Source: JAURVT01 sp049059935 (GTDB lineage: Bacteria > Actinomycetota > Actinomycetes > Propionibacteriales > Nocardioidaceae). From it: 64,000 nucleotides of DNA. Position numbers and translations under genes: made by a program. Within the stretch, counting starts at the first letter, position 1. Each line of letters starts with the position of its first letter. The notes beneath the pieces were generated by a model, which was not told where the DNA came from, did no database searches, and saw only the letters and a program-made list of their open reading frames with translations. This document shows positions 8,065 to 15,333 of the stretch, piece by piece. Location: NCBI RefSeq assembly GCF_049059935.1, contig NZ_JBMGQR010000013.1, positions 1 to 64,000 on the forward strand, given 5' to 3'.

Positions 8065-8568
8065 TCATCGGTTCCACAGTCCGAACGGCCGCAGCAGCTG
8101 GACGGCACGCGCCTCGAGCAGGCGGGCGTCGGCGGCGTCGGGCTGGGCCGACCACCGCACCTCCGGGGCCAGGCGCGCCACGGCGTCGCGGGCCCAGTGC
8201 CTGGAACGCTCGGGCCCGCGGGTGCGCAGCCGCTCGAGCCGGGCCTCCACCCAGGCCTCGTCGGCCAGCGCGAGGTCGAGGGCGGCCTCGCCGAAGCCCG
8301 ACACCGCGGTGTTGCCCGTCCGGTGGACCGACAGCCGCCCGTAGAGGCCCTGGGGACGCCCACTCCCGGCACGCTCGCCGGCCATGCCGACGTACCGGAC
8401 GACACCGGAGTCGGGCTCGCGGAACAGGTAGACACCGGGGCTGCGTGGCGCCTCGGGCAGCGCCTGGAGGAACGAGGCCCACGACGACCACTCGGCCAAC
8501 GCGTCGACGTCGTCGTACGCGGCCCGTCGGGCCTCGGCGGCGAGGGGGGTCTCGAGGAGGTCGGTCAC
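8065..8568 (-). CDS. GIY-YIG-like nuclease domain protein
   Basis: This 167-residue protein starts at GTG 8566-8568. The middle carries a GIY-YIG-like core: PGVYLFREPDSGVVRYVGMAG (the GVY and RYVG strands), then GLYGRLSVHRTG resembling the conserved arginine helix, and EARAVQLLRPFGLWNR near the C-terminus, where a glutamate and an asparagine would complete the site. The family includes intron endonucleases, UvrC N-domains and many uncharacterised small proteins. The upstream frame stays open to about 8868 but overlaps the neighbouring gene, so the downstream GTG is preferred. The function is unproven. Confidence 0.6.
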   Translation of the reverse strand: MTDLLETPLAAEARRAAYDDVDALAEWSSWASFLQALPEAPRSPGVYLFREPDSGVVRYVGMAGERAGSGRPQGLYGRLSVHRTGNTAVSGFGEAALDLALADEAWVEARLERLRTRGPERSRHWARDAVARLAPEVRWSAQPDAADARLLEARAVQLLRPFGLWNR

Positions 8569-8612
8569 CCGACCACGGTCGCCGACCGGTCGGACAGTTT
8601 CGTGGTCCGGCG

Positions 8613-8954
8613 TCAGGACCGGTTGAGCGCGACCGCCTCGCGGACCAGCGCGAGGAAGGCGTCCTGGTCCAGCTCGTCGCCCTGACGCAGGTCGAGGGCG
8701 CGTCGCGTGCCGGCGTCGAGGCTGGCGTTGAACACCCCGGTGGGGTCGTCGAGCGAGGCGCCGCGGGCGAAGGTGACCTTGACCTTGTCCTTGTAGGTCT
8801 CGAGCGTGCAGACCAGGCCGTCGCAGGAGAACGTCGGCACCCCGTCGGGGTTGGACGGCTTGCGCCACTTGACCTCCTCGACCATGTCGGGGTCGGCCTG
8901 CAGGACGAGGGAGCGCAGCGTGGCGAGCGTCCCCGGGCGCCAGTCGTCGGTCAC
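8613..8954 (-). CDS. DUF1801 (YdhG-like) family protein
   Basis: The 113-residue protein shows the DUF1801 pattern: TLRSLVLQADPDMVEEVKWRKP, followed by GVPTFSCDGLVCTLETYKDKVKVTFARGASLDDP and a closing helix. The fold is small and alpha/beta; function is unknown, although relatives are linked to stress or copper responses. I chose GTG 8952-8954 because a TAGGGT -10 box ends 7 nt upstream. A longer frame from 9014 would run into the divergent DUF952 gene. Confidence 0.78.
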   Translation of the reverse strand: MTDDWRPGTLATLRSLVLQADPDMVEEVKWRKPSNPDGVPTFSCDGLVCTLETYKDKVKVTFARGASLDDPTGVFNASLDAGTRRALDLRQGDELDQDAFLALVREAVALNRS

Positions 8955-8961
8955 GGGCAGC

Positions 8962-8967
8962 ACCCTA
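8962..8967 (-). promoter_or_regulatory. -10 box of leaderless DUF1801 promoter
   Basis: TAGGGT on the minus strand, 7 nt before GTG 8954, with no Shine-Dalgarno between. Confidence 0.5.
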
Positions 8968-9012
8968 GCCCCGTCCGCGGACGCCGACGGAGCAGTGCGC
9001 GATCGTGGTGCC

Positions 9013-9369
9013 ATGATCTTCCACCTCGTCCCCGAGCCCGAGTGGTCGGCACGTCCGGCGTCCGGCTACGCGCCCGCGTCGCTCGCCACCGAGGGGTTCG
9101 TGCACTGCTCCCCCGACGACGCCACCACGCTGGCCGTCGCCGCCGCGTTCTACCGTGGCGCGCCCCGCCCGCTGCTGGTGCTGGGCATCGACCCCGACCG
9201 GCTCACCTCGCGGTGCGTCGCCGAGCCCGCCGCCCCCGCGCCGCCGCCGGGCGTCGACGCGTCCACCCTGTTCCCCCACGTCTACGGGCCCGTCGACGAC
9301 GACGCCGTCGTCGACGTCCGCGAGGTGCGGTGGCCCGACGACGGCACGCCGGAGATCGTCGAACGGTAG
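9013..9369 (+). CDS. DUF952 family protein
   Basis: The 118-residue protein has the DUF952 signature: MIFHLVPEPEWSA at the start, then EGFVHCSPDD, then LLVLGIDPDRL and FPHVYGPVDDDAVVDVREV at the end. The family is related to a glutathione-S-transferase-like or ADP-ribosyl-transferase-like fold in some descriptions, but no activity is established. It is divergent from the DUF1801 gene with 58 bp between the starts. I see no Shine-Dalgarno before the ATG. Confidence 0.82.
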   Translation: MIFHLVPEPEWSARPASGYAPASLATEGFVHCSPDDATTLAVAAAFYRGAPRPLLVLGIDPDRLTSRCVAEPAAPAPPPGVDASTLFPHVYGPVDDDAVVDVREVRWPDDGTPEIVER

Positions 9370-9395
9370 GCACGACCGCCGCCCGAGGCGCCGTC

Positions 9396-9848
9396 TCAGT
9401 CGTGGCGGGCGTGCGCGGCGTCGAGGGCGTCGTTGAACGCCCGCATCGCGTCGATCAGGGTGGCGGACGCGTCGGGGCCGATCCGCCCGAGCGCGTCGCG
9501 CAGCGCGTCGGCCCGCAGGGAGGCGTCGTGGCGGTAGGCCCGGGTGCCGGCCTCGGTGGCGCGCACCGGACGGCTGACCTGCCCCGGCTCCTCGAAGCGC
9601 TCGACGTGTCCGTCGGCCAGGCAGGCGCTGACCTGGCGGTTGATCGTCGACCGGTCGAGCTCGAGGTCGTCGGACAGCTCGCGCAGCGTCCGCGGCCCGG
9701 CGTTCACCAGGCGCCACAGGATCTTGAACGCCGACCCGTCGAGCTCCGAGCCCGGGTACGAGGTGGGTCGGCGCCGGCTGATCCGCATGATCTGGTCGCC
9801 CAGCGCGCGCAGCACCTCGTCGTCGACCCCCGGCCGGACCTCTGACAC
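9396..9848 (-). CDS. MarR-family transcriptional regulator
   Basis: The 150-residue winged-helix protein reads LGDQIMRISRR, then GSAFKILWRLVNAGPRTLRELSDDLELDRSTINRQVSACLADGHVERF, the classic MarR recognition helix and wing, and ends in a dimerisation helix. GTG 9846-9848 has a consensus AGGAGG six bases upstream, which fixes the start. It is divergent from a 14-helix MFS exporter; inverted repeats in the 105-bp gap and over the exporter start codon are likely binding sites. The inducer is unknown. Confidence 0.85.
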   Translation of the reverse strand: MSEVRPGVDDEVLRALGDQIMRISRRRPTSYPGSELDGSAFKILWRLVNAGPRTLRELSDDLELDRSTINRQVSACLADGHVERFEEPGQVSRPVRATEAGTRAYRHDASLRADALRDALGRIGPDASATLIDAMRAFNDALDAAHARHD

Positions 9849-9918
9849 CTGGCGCCTCCTCGCGTGCGGACCCGCCCATGATCGCAGCACCCCCACCGAC
9901 GTGACGCAGGTCGCAGCC

Positions 9919-9935
9919 GGTTGCGTCGCACAACC
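9919..9935. promoter_or_regulatory. MarR-type operator candidate
   Basis: A 17-bp interrupted palindrome with GGTTG and CAACC arms lies between the divergent marR and MFS genes, the usual place and form of a MarR dimer site. Confidence 0.5.
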
Positions 9936-9953
9936 AGGGGCGGACGTGCCAGC

Positions 9954-9970
9954 ATGTGCATCATGCACAT
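9954..9970. promoter_or_regulatory. Perfect 7-3-7 palindrome over the MFS start codon
   Basis: ATGTGCA-TCA-TGCACAT is a perfect inverted repeat that begins at the first candidate ATG (9954) and contains the second (9963). A regulator bound here would block both transcription start and translation initiation of the exporter gene. Confidence 0.6.
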
Positions 9971-11426
9971 CGACAGCACCGACACTCCCCCGGACACCAC
10001 CGAGCGCAGCGACGCCCCGCTGCTCGCGGTCGTGGTGCTCTGCCTCGGCGGCCTCGCGGCGGCCATGACGCAGACCATGGTGATCCCGATCCAGAGCGAG
10101 CTGCCGCGCCTGCTGTCGACGTCGGCGAGCAACGCCGGCTGGGTGGTGACGGTGACGCTGCTCGCCGCCGCGGTGACGATGCCCGTCGCCGGCCGCCTCG
10201 GCGACCTGTTCGGCAAGCAGCGCGTCCTGGTCACGAGCGCCTCGATCCTCGCGGTGGGCTCGGCCGTGGCGGCCATGTCGGACTCGCTCGCTCCGATGCT
10301 GACCGGCCGGGTGCTGCAGGGCATGGGCATGGGCTTCATCCCCGTCGGCATCTCGATCATCCGCGACATCTGCCCGCCGAGGCTGGCCGGCACGTCGGTG
10401 GCCGCGATGAGCGCCACGCTCGGCGTCGGCGGTGCGATCGGCCTGCCGCTGTCGGCCTGGGTCGTCCAGGCGGGCGACTGGCACGCGCTGTTCTGGATCG
10501 CCACGGGCCTGGCCGTCGTCATCACCGTCGCGACCTGGTTCGCAGTCCCCCACACCCGTCCGGCCACCTCGGGCCGCCTCGACCTGCTGGGTGCCGGGCT
10601 CCTGGCCGTCGCCCTCGTGTCGTTCCTCGTCGGCGTGTCCAAGGCCAACGAGTGGGGCTGGAGCGACCCCAGGACGCTCGGCGCCATCGCGCTCGGCCTG
10701 GTCGTCGGCCTGGTGTGGGGCGCGTACGAGCTTCGCCACCCCGAGCCGCTGGTCGACCTGCGCACCTCGGCCAGGCCCACGGTGCTCCTGACGAACTTCG
10801 CCGCCGTCGCGATCGGGTTCGGCATGATGGCGCAGTCGATCGTCGTGCCGCAGCTGCTGCAGCTGCCCGAGGCCACCGGGTACGGCCTCGGCCAGTCGAT
10901 CCTCGCCGCGGGCCTGTGGATGGCCCCCGCGGGTCTGATGATGATGGTCTTCGCGCCCGTCTCGAGCCAGCTGATCCGACGCGCGGGCGCCAAGACCACG
11001 CTGGTCCTGGGCGCGGCCGTGCTCGGCGCGGGCTACCTCGTCGCGCTCGCCCTGATGGGCGCGCCGTGGCAGCTGCTCGTCGCCTCGTGCGTGACGTCGG
11101 CCGGCGTCGGCATCGGCTACGCGGCGATGCCCACCCTGATCCTGGACGCCGTGCCGTCCGGCGAGGCGGGCGCCGCCGTCGGCCTCAACGCCCTGATGCG
11201 CTCGCTCGGCACGACGCTCGCCGCGGCCGTCATGGCCACCCTGCTGAGCAGCAACACCCAGAGCCTCGGCCCGGTCCAGGTGCCCACCGAGGGCGCGTTC
11301 CAGCTGTGCTTCGTCATCGGTGCCGCCGCCGCGTTCGTCGGCGTCCTGATCGCGCTCGCGGCACCGCGCACGCCGGCCGCGGCGACTCCTGCGTCGCAGG
11401 ACGCGCTGGTCGCGACGCGCGACTGA
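9954..11426 (+). CDS. MFS transporter, 14-helix DHA2 drug-exporter type
   Basis: The 490-residue protein has about fourteen hydrophobic helices. It has a GRLGDLFGKQRVLV loop (motif A) and a GMGMGFIPVGISIIRDICP helix (motif B region). It also has a conserved GGAIGLPLSAWVV helix (motif C, antiporters). It should be a proton-driven multidrug or toxin exporter in the cytoplasmic membrane. The start may be ATG 9954 or ATG 9963; neither has a good ribosome-binding site and both lie in a perfect palindrome. It is divergent from a MarR regulator that probably controls it. Confidence 0.88.
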   Translation: MCIMHIDSTDTPPDTTERSDAPLLAVVVLCLGGLAAAMTQTMVIPIQSELPRLLSTSASNAGWVVTVTLLAAAVTMPVAGRLGDLFGKQRVLVTSASILAVGSAVAAMSDSLAPMLTGRVLQGMGMGFIPVGISIIRDICPPRLAGTSVAAMSATLGVGGAIGLPLSAWVVQAGDWHALFWIATGLAVVITVATWFAVPHTRPATSGRLDLLGAGLLAVALVSFLVGVSKANEWGWSDPRTLGAIALGLVVGLVWGAYELRHPEPLVDLRTSARPTVLLTNFAAVAIGFGMMAQSIVVPQLLQLPEATGYGLGQSILAAGLWMAPAGLMMMVFAPVSSQLIRRAGAKTTLVLGAAVLGAGYLVALALMGAPWQLLVASCVTSAGVGIGYAAMPTLILDAVPSGEAGAAVGLNALMRSLGTTLAAAVMATLLSSNTQSLGPVQVPTEGAFQLCFVIGAAAAFVGVLIALAAPRTPAAATPASQDALVATRD

Positions 11427-11478
11427 GTCGTCCGCGGCACCCCGATGAGTCCGGCCTCTGCGCCCGGTCTGTACCGGT

Positions 11479-12159
11479 ATGAGCGATGACAAGCACACCC
11501 AGCCCGAGGCGACCCCGCCGGTCGTCGACCGTGCCGCCTTCGACGCGGCGCTCGCCGAGCAGGTCGCGAGCGAGAAGGAGCTGACGCGGCACGGCGACCG
11601 CGTCTCCGCGGCCAGGCGCCGCCTGCCGATGGTGGAGGTCGACGACTACGTGTTCGCCGGTCCGGACGGACCCGTGCGGCTCACCGAGCTGTTCGGCGAC
11701 CACTACCTGCTGCTCGTCCAGAACGTCATGTTCGATCCCGGCTGGGACGCGGGGTGCCCCAGCTGCACCTGGGCCGTCGACAACCTGCCGGCGAACATGG
11801 GCCGCGTGGCCGACGAGGGCATCGCGTTCGCGATGGTCTCGCAGGCCCCGATCGACAAGCTCGAGTCGTGGCGCGCCCAGCGCGGCTGGGACCACCTGTG
11901 GGTCTCGTCGCACGACACGACGTACCACCACGACTGGGGCTGGACGCAGGCCGACGACCAGGGGCGCGAGGGCCAGCTGCCGGGGTACTCCTACTACCTG
12001 CGCGTGGACGGCAGGCCGTACCTCACCTACATGACGACGGCCCGCGGCACCGAGGCGATCCTGCCGACGGCGCACGTCATGGACCGCACGGTCTACGGGC
12101 GCCAGCAGGACTGGGAGGACAGCCCGCAGGGCTGGCCGCAGTACCCCACCTACGGCTGA
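11479..12159 (+). CDS. DUF899 thioredoxin-like protein
   Basis: The 226-residue protein has the DUF899 pattern. The N-terminal helix reads EKELTRHGDRVSAARRRLPMV. A thioredoxin-like strand LTELFGDHYLLLVQNVMFD follows, then GCPSCTWAVDNL with Cys93 and Cys96. It closes with YHHDWGWTQ and YLTYMTTARGTEAI. The CxxC-like pair suggests a redox or thiol-related role, but no reaction is established. It lies 52 bp after the MFS gene on the same strand; the gap shows no strong terminator, so cotranscription is possible. Confidence 0.85.
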   Translation: MSDDKHTQPEATPPVVDRAAFDAALAEQVASEKELTRHGDRVSAARRRLPMVEVDDYVFAGPDGPVRLTELFGDHYLLLVQNVMFDPGWDAGCPSCTWAVDNLPANMGRVADEGIAFAMVSQAPIDKLESWRAQRGWDHLWVSSHDTTYHHDWGWTQADDQGREGQLPGYSYYLRVDGRPYLTYMTTARGTEAILPTAHVMDRTVYGRQQDWEDSPQGWPQYPTYG

Positions 12160-12175
12160 GCGACGCCGGGCGTCG

Positions 12176-12373
12176 TCAGCCTCGCGCGGGCAGCGGGGTG
12201 CCGACGAGGTGCAGCACCTCGTCGGTGGGGAAGCGACGGTGGCCGCCGAGGGTCTTGACGAACGGCAGCTTGCCGGCGTCGGCCCAGCGGGTCACGGTCT
12301 TGGGGTCGACGGCGAACATCGCGGCGACCTCGGCGGGCGTCAGGAGCTGAGGAGTGGGTGTGCGAACGGTCAT
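12176..12373 (-). CDS. bldC: BldC-type MerR-like helix-turn-helix regulator
   Basis: The 65-residue protein is almost only a DNA-binding domain: LLTPAEVAAMFAVDPKTVTRW, then ADAGKLPFVKTLGGHRRFP. This matches Streptomyces BldC, a short MerR-like protein that coats direct repeats and controls developmental genes. The match covers nearly the full length and the GGHRR wing is intact. ATG 12371-12373 is preferred; a TTG two codons earlier is possible. No Shine-Dalgarno is visible and a GAATCT hexamer ends 6 nt upstream, so translation may be leaderless. It lies downstream of a cell-surface gene set but with its own promoter region. Confidence 0.85.
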   Translation of the reverse strand: MTVRTPTPQLLTPAEVAAMFAVDPKTVTRWADAGKLPFVKTLGGHRRFPTDEVLHLVGTPLPARG

Positions 12374-12420
12374 GGTCAAAGATTCAACGACCAGACCACG
12401 CCCTGTCAGCGGAACCGGAC

Positions 12421-12438
12421 ATTCTTGAACTCAAGAAT
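12421..12438. promoter_or_regulatory. AT-rich 8-2-8 palindrome upstream of bldC
   Basis: ATTCTTGA and TCAAGAAT are perfect arms around AC. The site is 48 bp upstream of the bldC start and 35 bp after the stop of the preceding gene. Its AT-rich arms contrast with the GC-rich surroundings and suggest an operator, not a terminator. Confidence 0.6.
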
Positions 12439-12472
12439 TCCTGTGAACGCCGCTCGCCCGTCCGCACCGGGG

Positions 12473-13660
12473 TCAGCGGCTCATGTCGACGGTCGCGAGG
12501 ACGGAGGTGGAGTCGACCGACGGCTTCTCCAGCGACCAGCCGCGACCGTCCTCGCTCCCGCAGGGACGGACGGTGCGCAGGACGCGACCGCAGGCGACGC
12601 CGCGGACCTTGGCCCCGGCGATGCGGACCACGGTCGGGCCGGCGTCGGAGCCCTCGGACGAGATGCTGACGGTGGGCAGGTCGACCAGGGCGCGCTGCGG
12701 GTCCCGGTCGCTGACCTCCACCGCGTCGCGCACCGTGTAGCGCATCCGCACGCGGTCGGTGGCCGACCGGAACGTCACCACCTGCGGTGCCGCGACGCCC
12801 GTGAGCTGCACCGTGGCCACGCCCCGGCCCTCGACGCTCGCCGTCGACAGCCGACGGTCGTCGCGCTGCGTGGTGGGCGCGGCCACCTCGACCGAGCGCA
12901 CCGGTGAGGCGAACGCGAGCCACTGGGTCACCTGCACCGAGCCGTCCGGCTGGGGCTCGACCCGCACCAGCCGTCCCGGGTCGGGCGCGGCCGCCGGGGC
13001 GGCCGGCAGGGTGTCGGACGCCGCCGAGGCCGTCGGCTGGTCGGCCACCGGACCGGGACGCGAGGCCAGGAAGCCTCCGGCCACCACGAGGACGAGCACC
13101 GCGACGACCCCGACGGCCACGACCACCCGTCGGCGTCCGCCGGGACGCTCCGGCGGCGGCGTCCTCAGCGGACGCCGCGACGGCGGCAGGGCGACGGGCC
13201 GGGCCCGTGGGGGCACCGGAGGGCGGACGGGTCCGGCCCCGCCGCCGCCGCGACCCGCGGGCACCGGCACGCGCTGCTCGCGCGGCACCCGCACGCGAGC
13301 GGCGGGCTCCTCGGCGCGGACGGTCGACGGGCGCGCCCGCTCGACCGGGACGACCGGCGGGGCGTCCGGCACGACCACCCGCACCGGTCCCGTGTGCACC
13401 GAGCGGCGCACCCGCACCGGAGGCGACCCCGGCAGCGGTGGGGCGGGCTCGTCGACGACCGGCGCGGCCGCCTCCTCCTCGACCGGCTCCGGCCGCGGAG
13501 CGGGGCCGTCGCCGTCCTGCCGGCGCAGGGCCGACACCGCGTCGACTCGCGGCGGCGGGACGACCGCGATGCCGTCGAGGCGGGCACGGGTGGAGGCGGT
13601 CAGCTCGGACAGCGCCGAGTCGAGGTCGAGACGCAGCTTCTCGAAGGGGTCGTCGGTCAT
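12473..13660 (-). CDS. Single-pass membrane protein with Pro-rich cytoplasmic arm
   Basis: The 395-residue protein is not a family I recognise. The first 20 or so residues form a short helix (FEKLRLDLDSALSELTAST). About 150 residues rich in proline, arginine and valine follow. One strong transmembrane segment of valine/alanine/leucine lies near residues 176-198. About 195 extracytoplasmic residues with two cysteines form beta-like strands. The topology resembles anti-sigma-factor or receptor-like proteins, but no zinc-binding HxxxCxxC motif is present. The ATG overlaps the stop of the sortase gene (ATGA). It is the last gene of a three-gene surface operon. Confidence 0.7.
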   Translation of the reverse strand: MTDDPFEKLRLDLDSALSELTASTRARLDGIAVVPPPRVDAVSALRRQDGDGPAPRPEPVEEEAAAPVVDEPAPPLPGSPPVRVRRSVHTGPVRVVVPDAPPVVPVERARPSTVRAEEPAARVRVPREQRVPVPAGRGGGGAGPVRPPVPPRARPVALPPSRRPLRTPPPERPGGRRRVVVAVGVVAVLVLVVAGGFLASRPGPVADQPTASAASDTLPAAPAAAPDPGRLVRVEPQPDGSVQVTQWLAFASPVRSVEVAAPTTQRDDRRLSTASVEGRGVATVQLTGVAAPQVVTFRSATDRVRMRYTVRDAVEVSDRDPQRALVDLPTVSISSEGSDAGPTVVRIAGAKVRGVACGRVLRTVRPCGSEDGRGWSLEKPSVDSTSVLATVDMSR

Positions 13661-14304
13661 CGTTCACGCTCCGTGGTCGGACCCACCGGCACGGCGGTGA
13701 GGACGAGCAGGTTCTGGTAGCCGCCGCGGGCGCGCTCGTACGGGCCCGCGCAGGTGACGAGGACGAGCCGCGGGTCGCCGTCGCCGGCGAACACGGACCC
13801 GTCGGTGCGCAGACGCTCCTTGGGGATCGTCCGCAGGGACGAGACGCGGTACGTCGTGGTGAGGCCCGCCGAGGTGACGGTGACGCGCTCGCCGCGCCGG
13901 GCCGAGAGCAGCGACGCGAACGGCCCGAGCCCGCGCTCGACCGAGTCGACGTGCGCGGCGACGACGGTCGCCCCGAACGGGTCGCCCGGGCGCGCCCCGC
14001 CGTCCCACCAGCCGGCGACGTCGGGGTCGTCGGGCACCGCGAGACGCCCGGTGTCGTCGGTGGGAGCGGGCGCGACGGGCACGCGCCGGCCGTCGGGCAG
14101 CCGCACCGCCGTGGGCACCTCGGGCAGCACGTTGCCGGCCGCCCGCGGGGCGACGGGCGCCTGGGGCGCCGGGCCCTCGGAGGTCGGAGGGGCCGACGTC
14201 TCGTCCGGCACCTGGACGCCTCCGGACGGCCCGCCGCACGCCGCGAGCAGGACCGCGAGCACACCCGCGGTCACGGCGCCGAGCGGACGGGCCGGACGCC
14301 TCAC
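13657..14304 (-). CDS. Class F-like sortase, lipoprotein
   Basis: The 215-residue protein has a lipoprotein signal (AVLLAACGG, lipid Cys23), a proline-rich spacer, and a sortase barrel. In the barrel, VVAAHVDS supplies His118 and LVLVTCAGPYERARGG supplies Cys185 and the following arginines, in the order His, Cys, Arg of sortases. Class F enzymes of actinobacteria cleave or ligate surface-protein signals outside the membrane. Substrates in this strain are unknown; neither neighbour shows a clear LPxTG-type tail. It overlaps both neighbours by 4 bp, so the three genes are coupled. Confidence 0.8.
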   Translation of the reverse strand: MRRPARPLGAVTAGVLAVLLAACGGPSGGVQVPDETSAPPTSEGPAPQAPVAPRAAGNVLPEVPTAVRLPDGRRVPVAPAPTDDTGRLAVPDDPDVAGWWDGGARPGDPFGATVVAAHVDSVERGLGPFASLLSARRGERVTVTSAGLTTTYRVSSLRTIPKERLRTDGSVFAGDGDPRLVLVTCAGPYERARGGYQNLLVLTAVPVGPTTERER

Positions 14305-15131
14305 GACGTGCCTGCGGTCCCCGGGCCGAAGGTGCGGACGTGCACGTCCGAGACGAGCCCGGCGCTGCCCGTGTCGACCCTCGTGGGCGCGACGGTGCCG
14401 TCGCGACGCAGCCTGACCGTGCGGGCGACGACGTCCATCGAGCCGGCGTCGGGGCTGCCGACCGCGTAGATCATCGTGGCGGTGTCGGAGCCGAGGTCCA
14501 GCGGCAGCGGACCGAGGAGGTTGGTGCCCGCGCCGGACAGGACGAGCGACGCCTCGTGCTTGCCGGCCGGCACGTCGGCCGTCGCGTACTCGCCGTTGGC
14601 GATGTTGGTGAACACGGTCTTGCCGTCGAGCTCGACGTCGGCGGGCGGCACCAGGGCGGTGTGCGCGAGCAGCACGCGCGAGCGTCCGGGCGCGATCGGC
14701 TCGTCGGGGGTCGTGTAGACCGTGACGACGGGCCTCTCGTCGACGGACGCCGGACGGTGGAACACCACGTCGCTGTTGCCGCCGGCGGCGACCTGCACGT
14801 CGGCGCGCACGGGCGCACCGTCGCCGCGGAACGCCACGGTGTGCTTGCCCGGCTTGAGCCGGATCGGTCCCACGACCTTGCGGCCGGCCACCCCGTCGCG
14901 CAGCGTCTTGCCGTCGACGACGACGTCGACGGTGGCACCCGGCACGGCCTGGACGAGCGCGACCTGGCCGGTGGCGGCCCTGGCCGTCGCCGTGGCGGGC
15001 GCGACCAGGACGGTGGCGGCCCTGGCCGTCGCCGTGGCGGGCGCGACCAGGACGGCGACCCCGATCGCGACGACGGCGGCGACGAGCGCGGCGGTCGCCC
15101 TGCGCGGGCGACGGCGTGGTGCGGTGCTCAC
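14301..15131 (-). CDS. Secreted DUF4397 domain protein
   Basis: The 276-residue exported protein begins at GTG 15129-15131, five bases after AGGAGG. A basic RRRPRR stretch and a long hydrophobic core form the signal peptide. The mature part has DUF4397-like repeats: VALVQAVPGATVDVVVDGKTL, then LKPGKHTVAFR, and a second half with LLAHTALVPPADVELDG and VPAGKHEASLVL. DUF4397 proteins are surface beta-sandwich proteins of unknown role. A 14-residue stretch just after the signal core is exactly duplicated in tandem. The gene heads an operon with a sortase and an anchored protein. Confidence 0.82.
   Translation of the reverse strand: MSTAPRRRPRRATAALVAAVVAIGVAVLVAPATATARAATVLVAPATATARAATGQVALVQAVPGATVDVVVDGKTLRDGVAGRKVVGPIRLKPGKHTVAFRGDGAPVRADVQVAAGGNSDVVFHRPASVDERPVVTVYTTPDEPIAPGRSRVLLAHTALVPPADVELDGKTVFTNIANGEYATADVPAGKHEASLVLSGAGTNLLGPLPLDLGSDTATMIYAVGSPDAGSMDVVARTVRLRRDGTVAPTRVDTGSAGLVSDVHVRTFGPGTAGTS
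14970..15053. repeat. Exact 2 x 42-bp tandem repeat within the DUF4397 gene
   Basis: The 42-bp unit at 14970-15011 is repeated exactly at 15012-15053. It encodes VLVAPATATARAAT twice in a row, at the end of the signal peptide and the presumed cleavage region, so the protein may have two possible signal-peptidase sites. Confidence 0.9.
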
Positions 15132-15333
15132 TGGTGCCTCCTGCTGGTGCTCTCCCGGGACGGGCGGACGCACGTCGGAGGTCGAGTGAGTCACGAGACC
15201 CCCCGAGCCAGTCAATACCGAAGAATGGGCACGAACACCCATCTGCGGGTGGTTTCTCCCCCAGGTGGGTCCGTTACCTGCGCGTAGTACACGTGTTCGG
15301 CCCCGGGGATTGCGCGGCGAGCGACCCGTGGCA

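Noticed and set aside
15132..15333. Possible riboswitch or long structured leader before the DUF4397 gene
   Set aside because: There are CAGGT/ACCTG and CACCC/GGGTG complementarities, but they do not match any riboswitch consensus I know, so no call was made.
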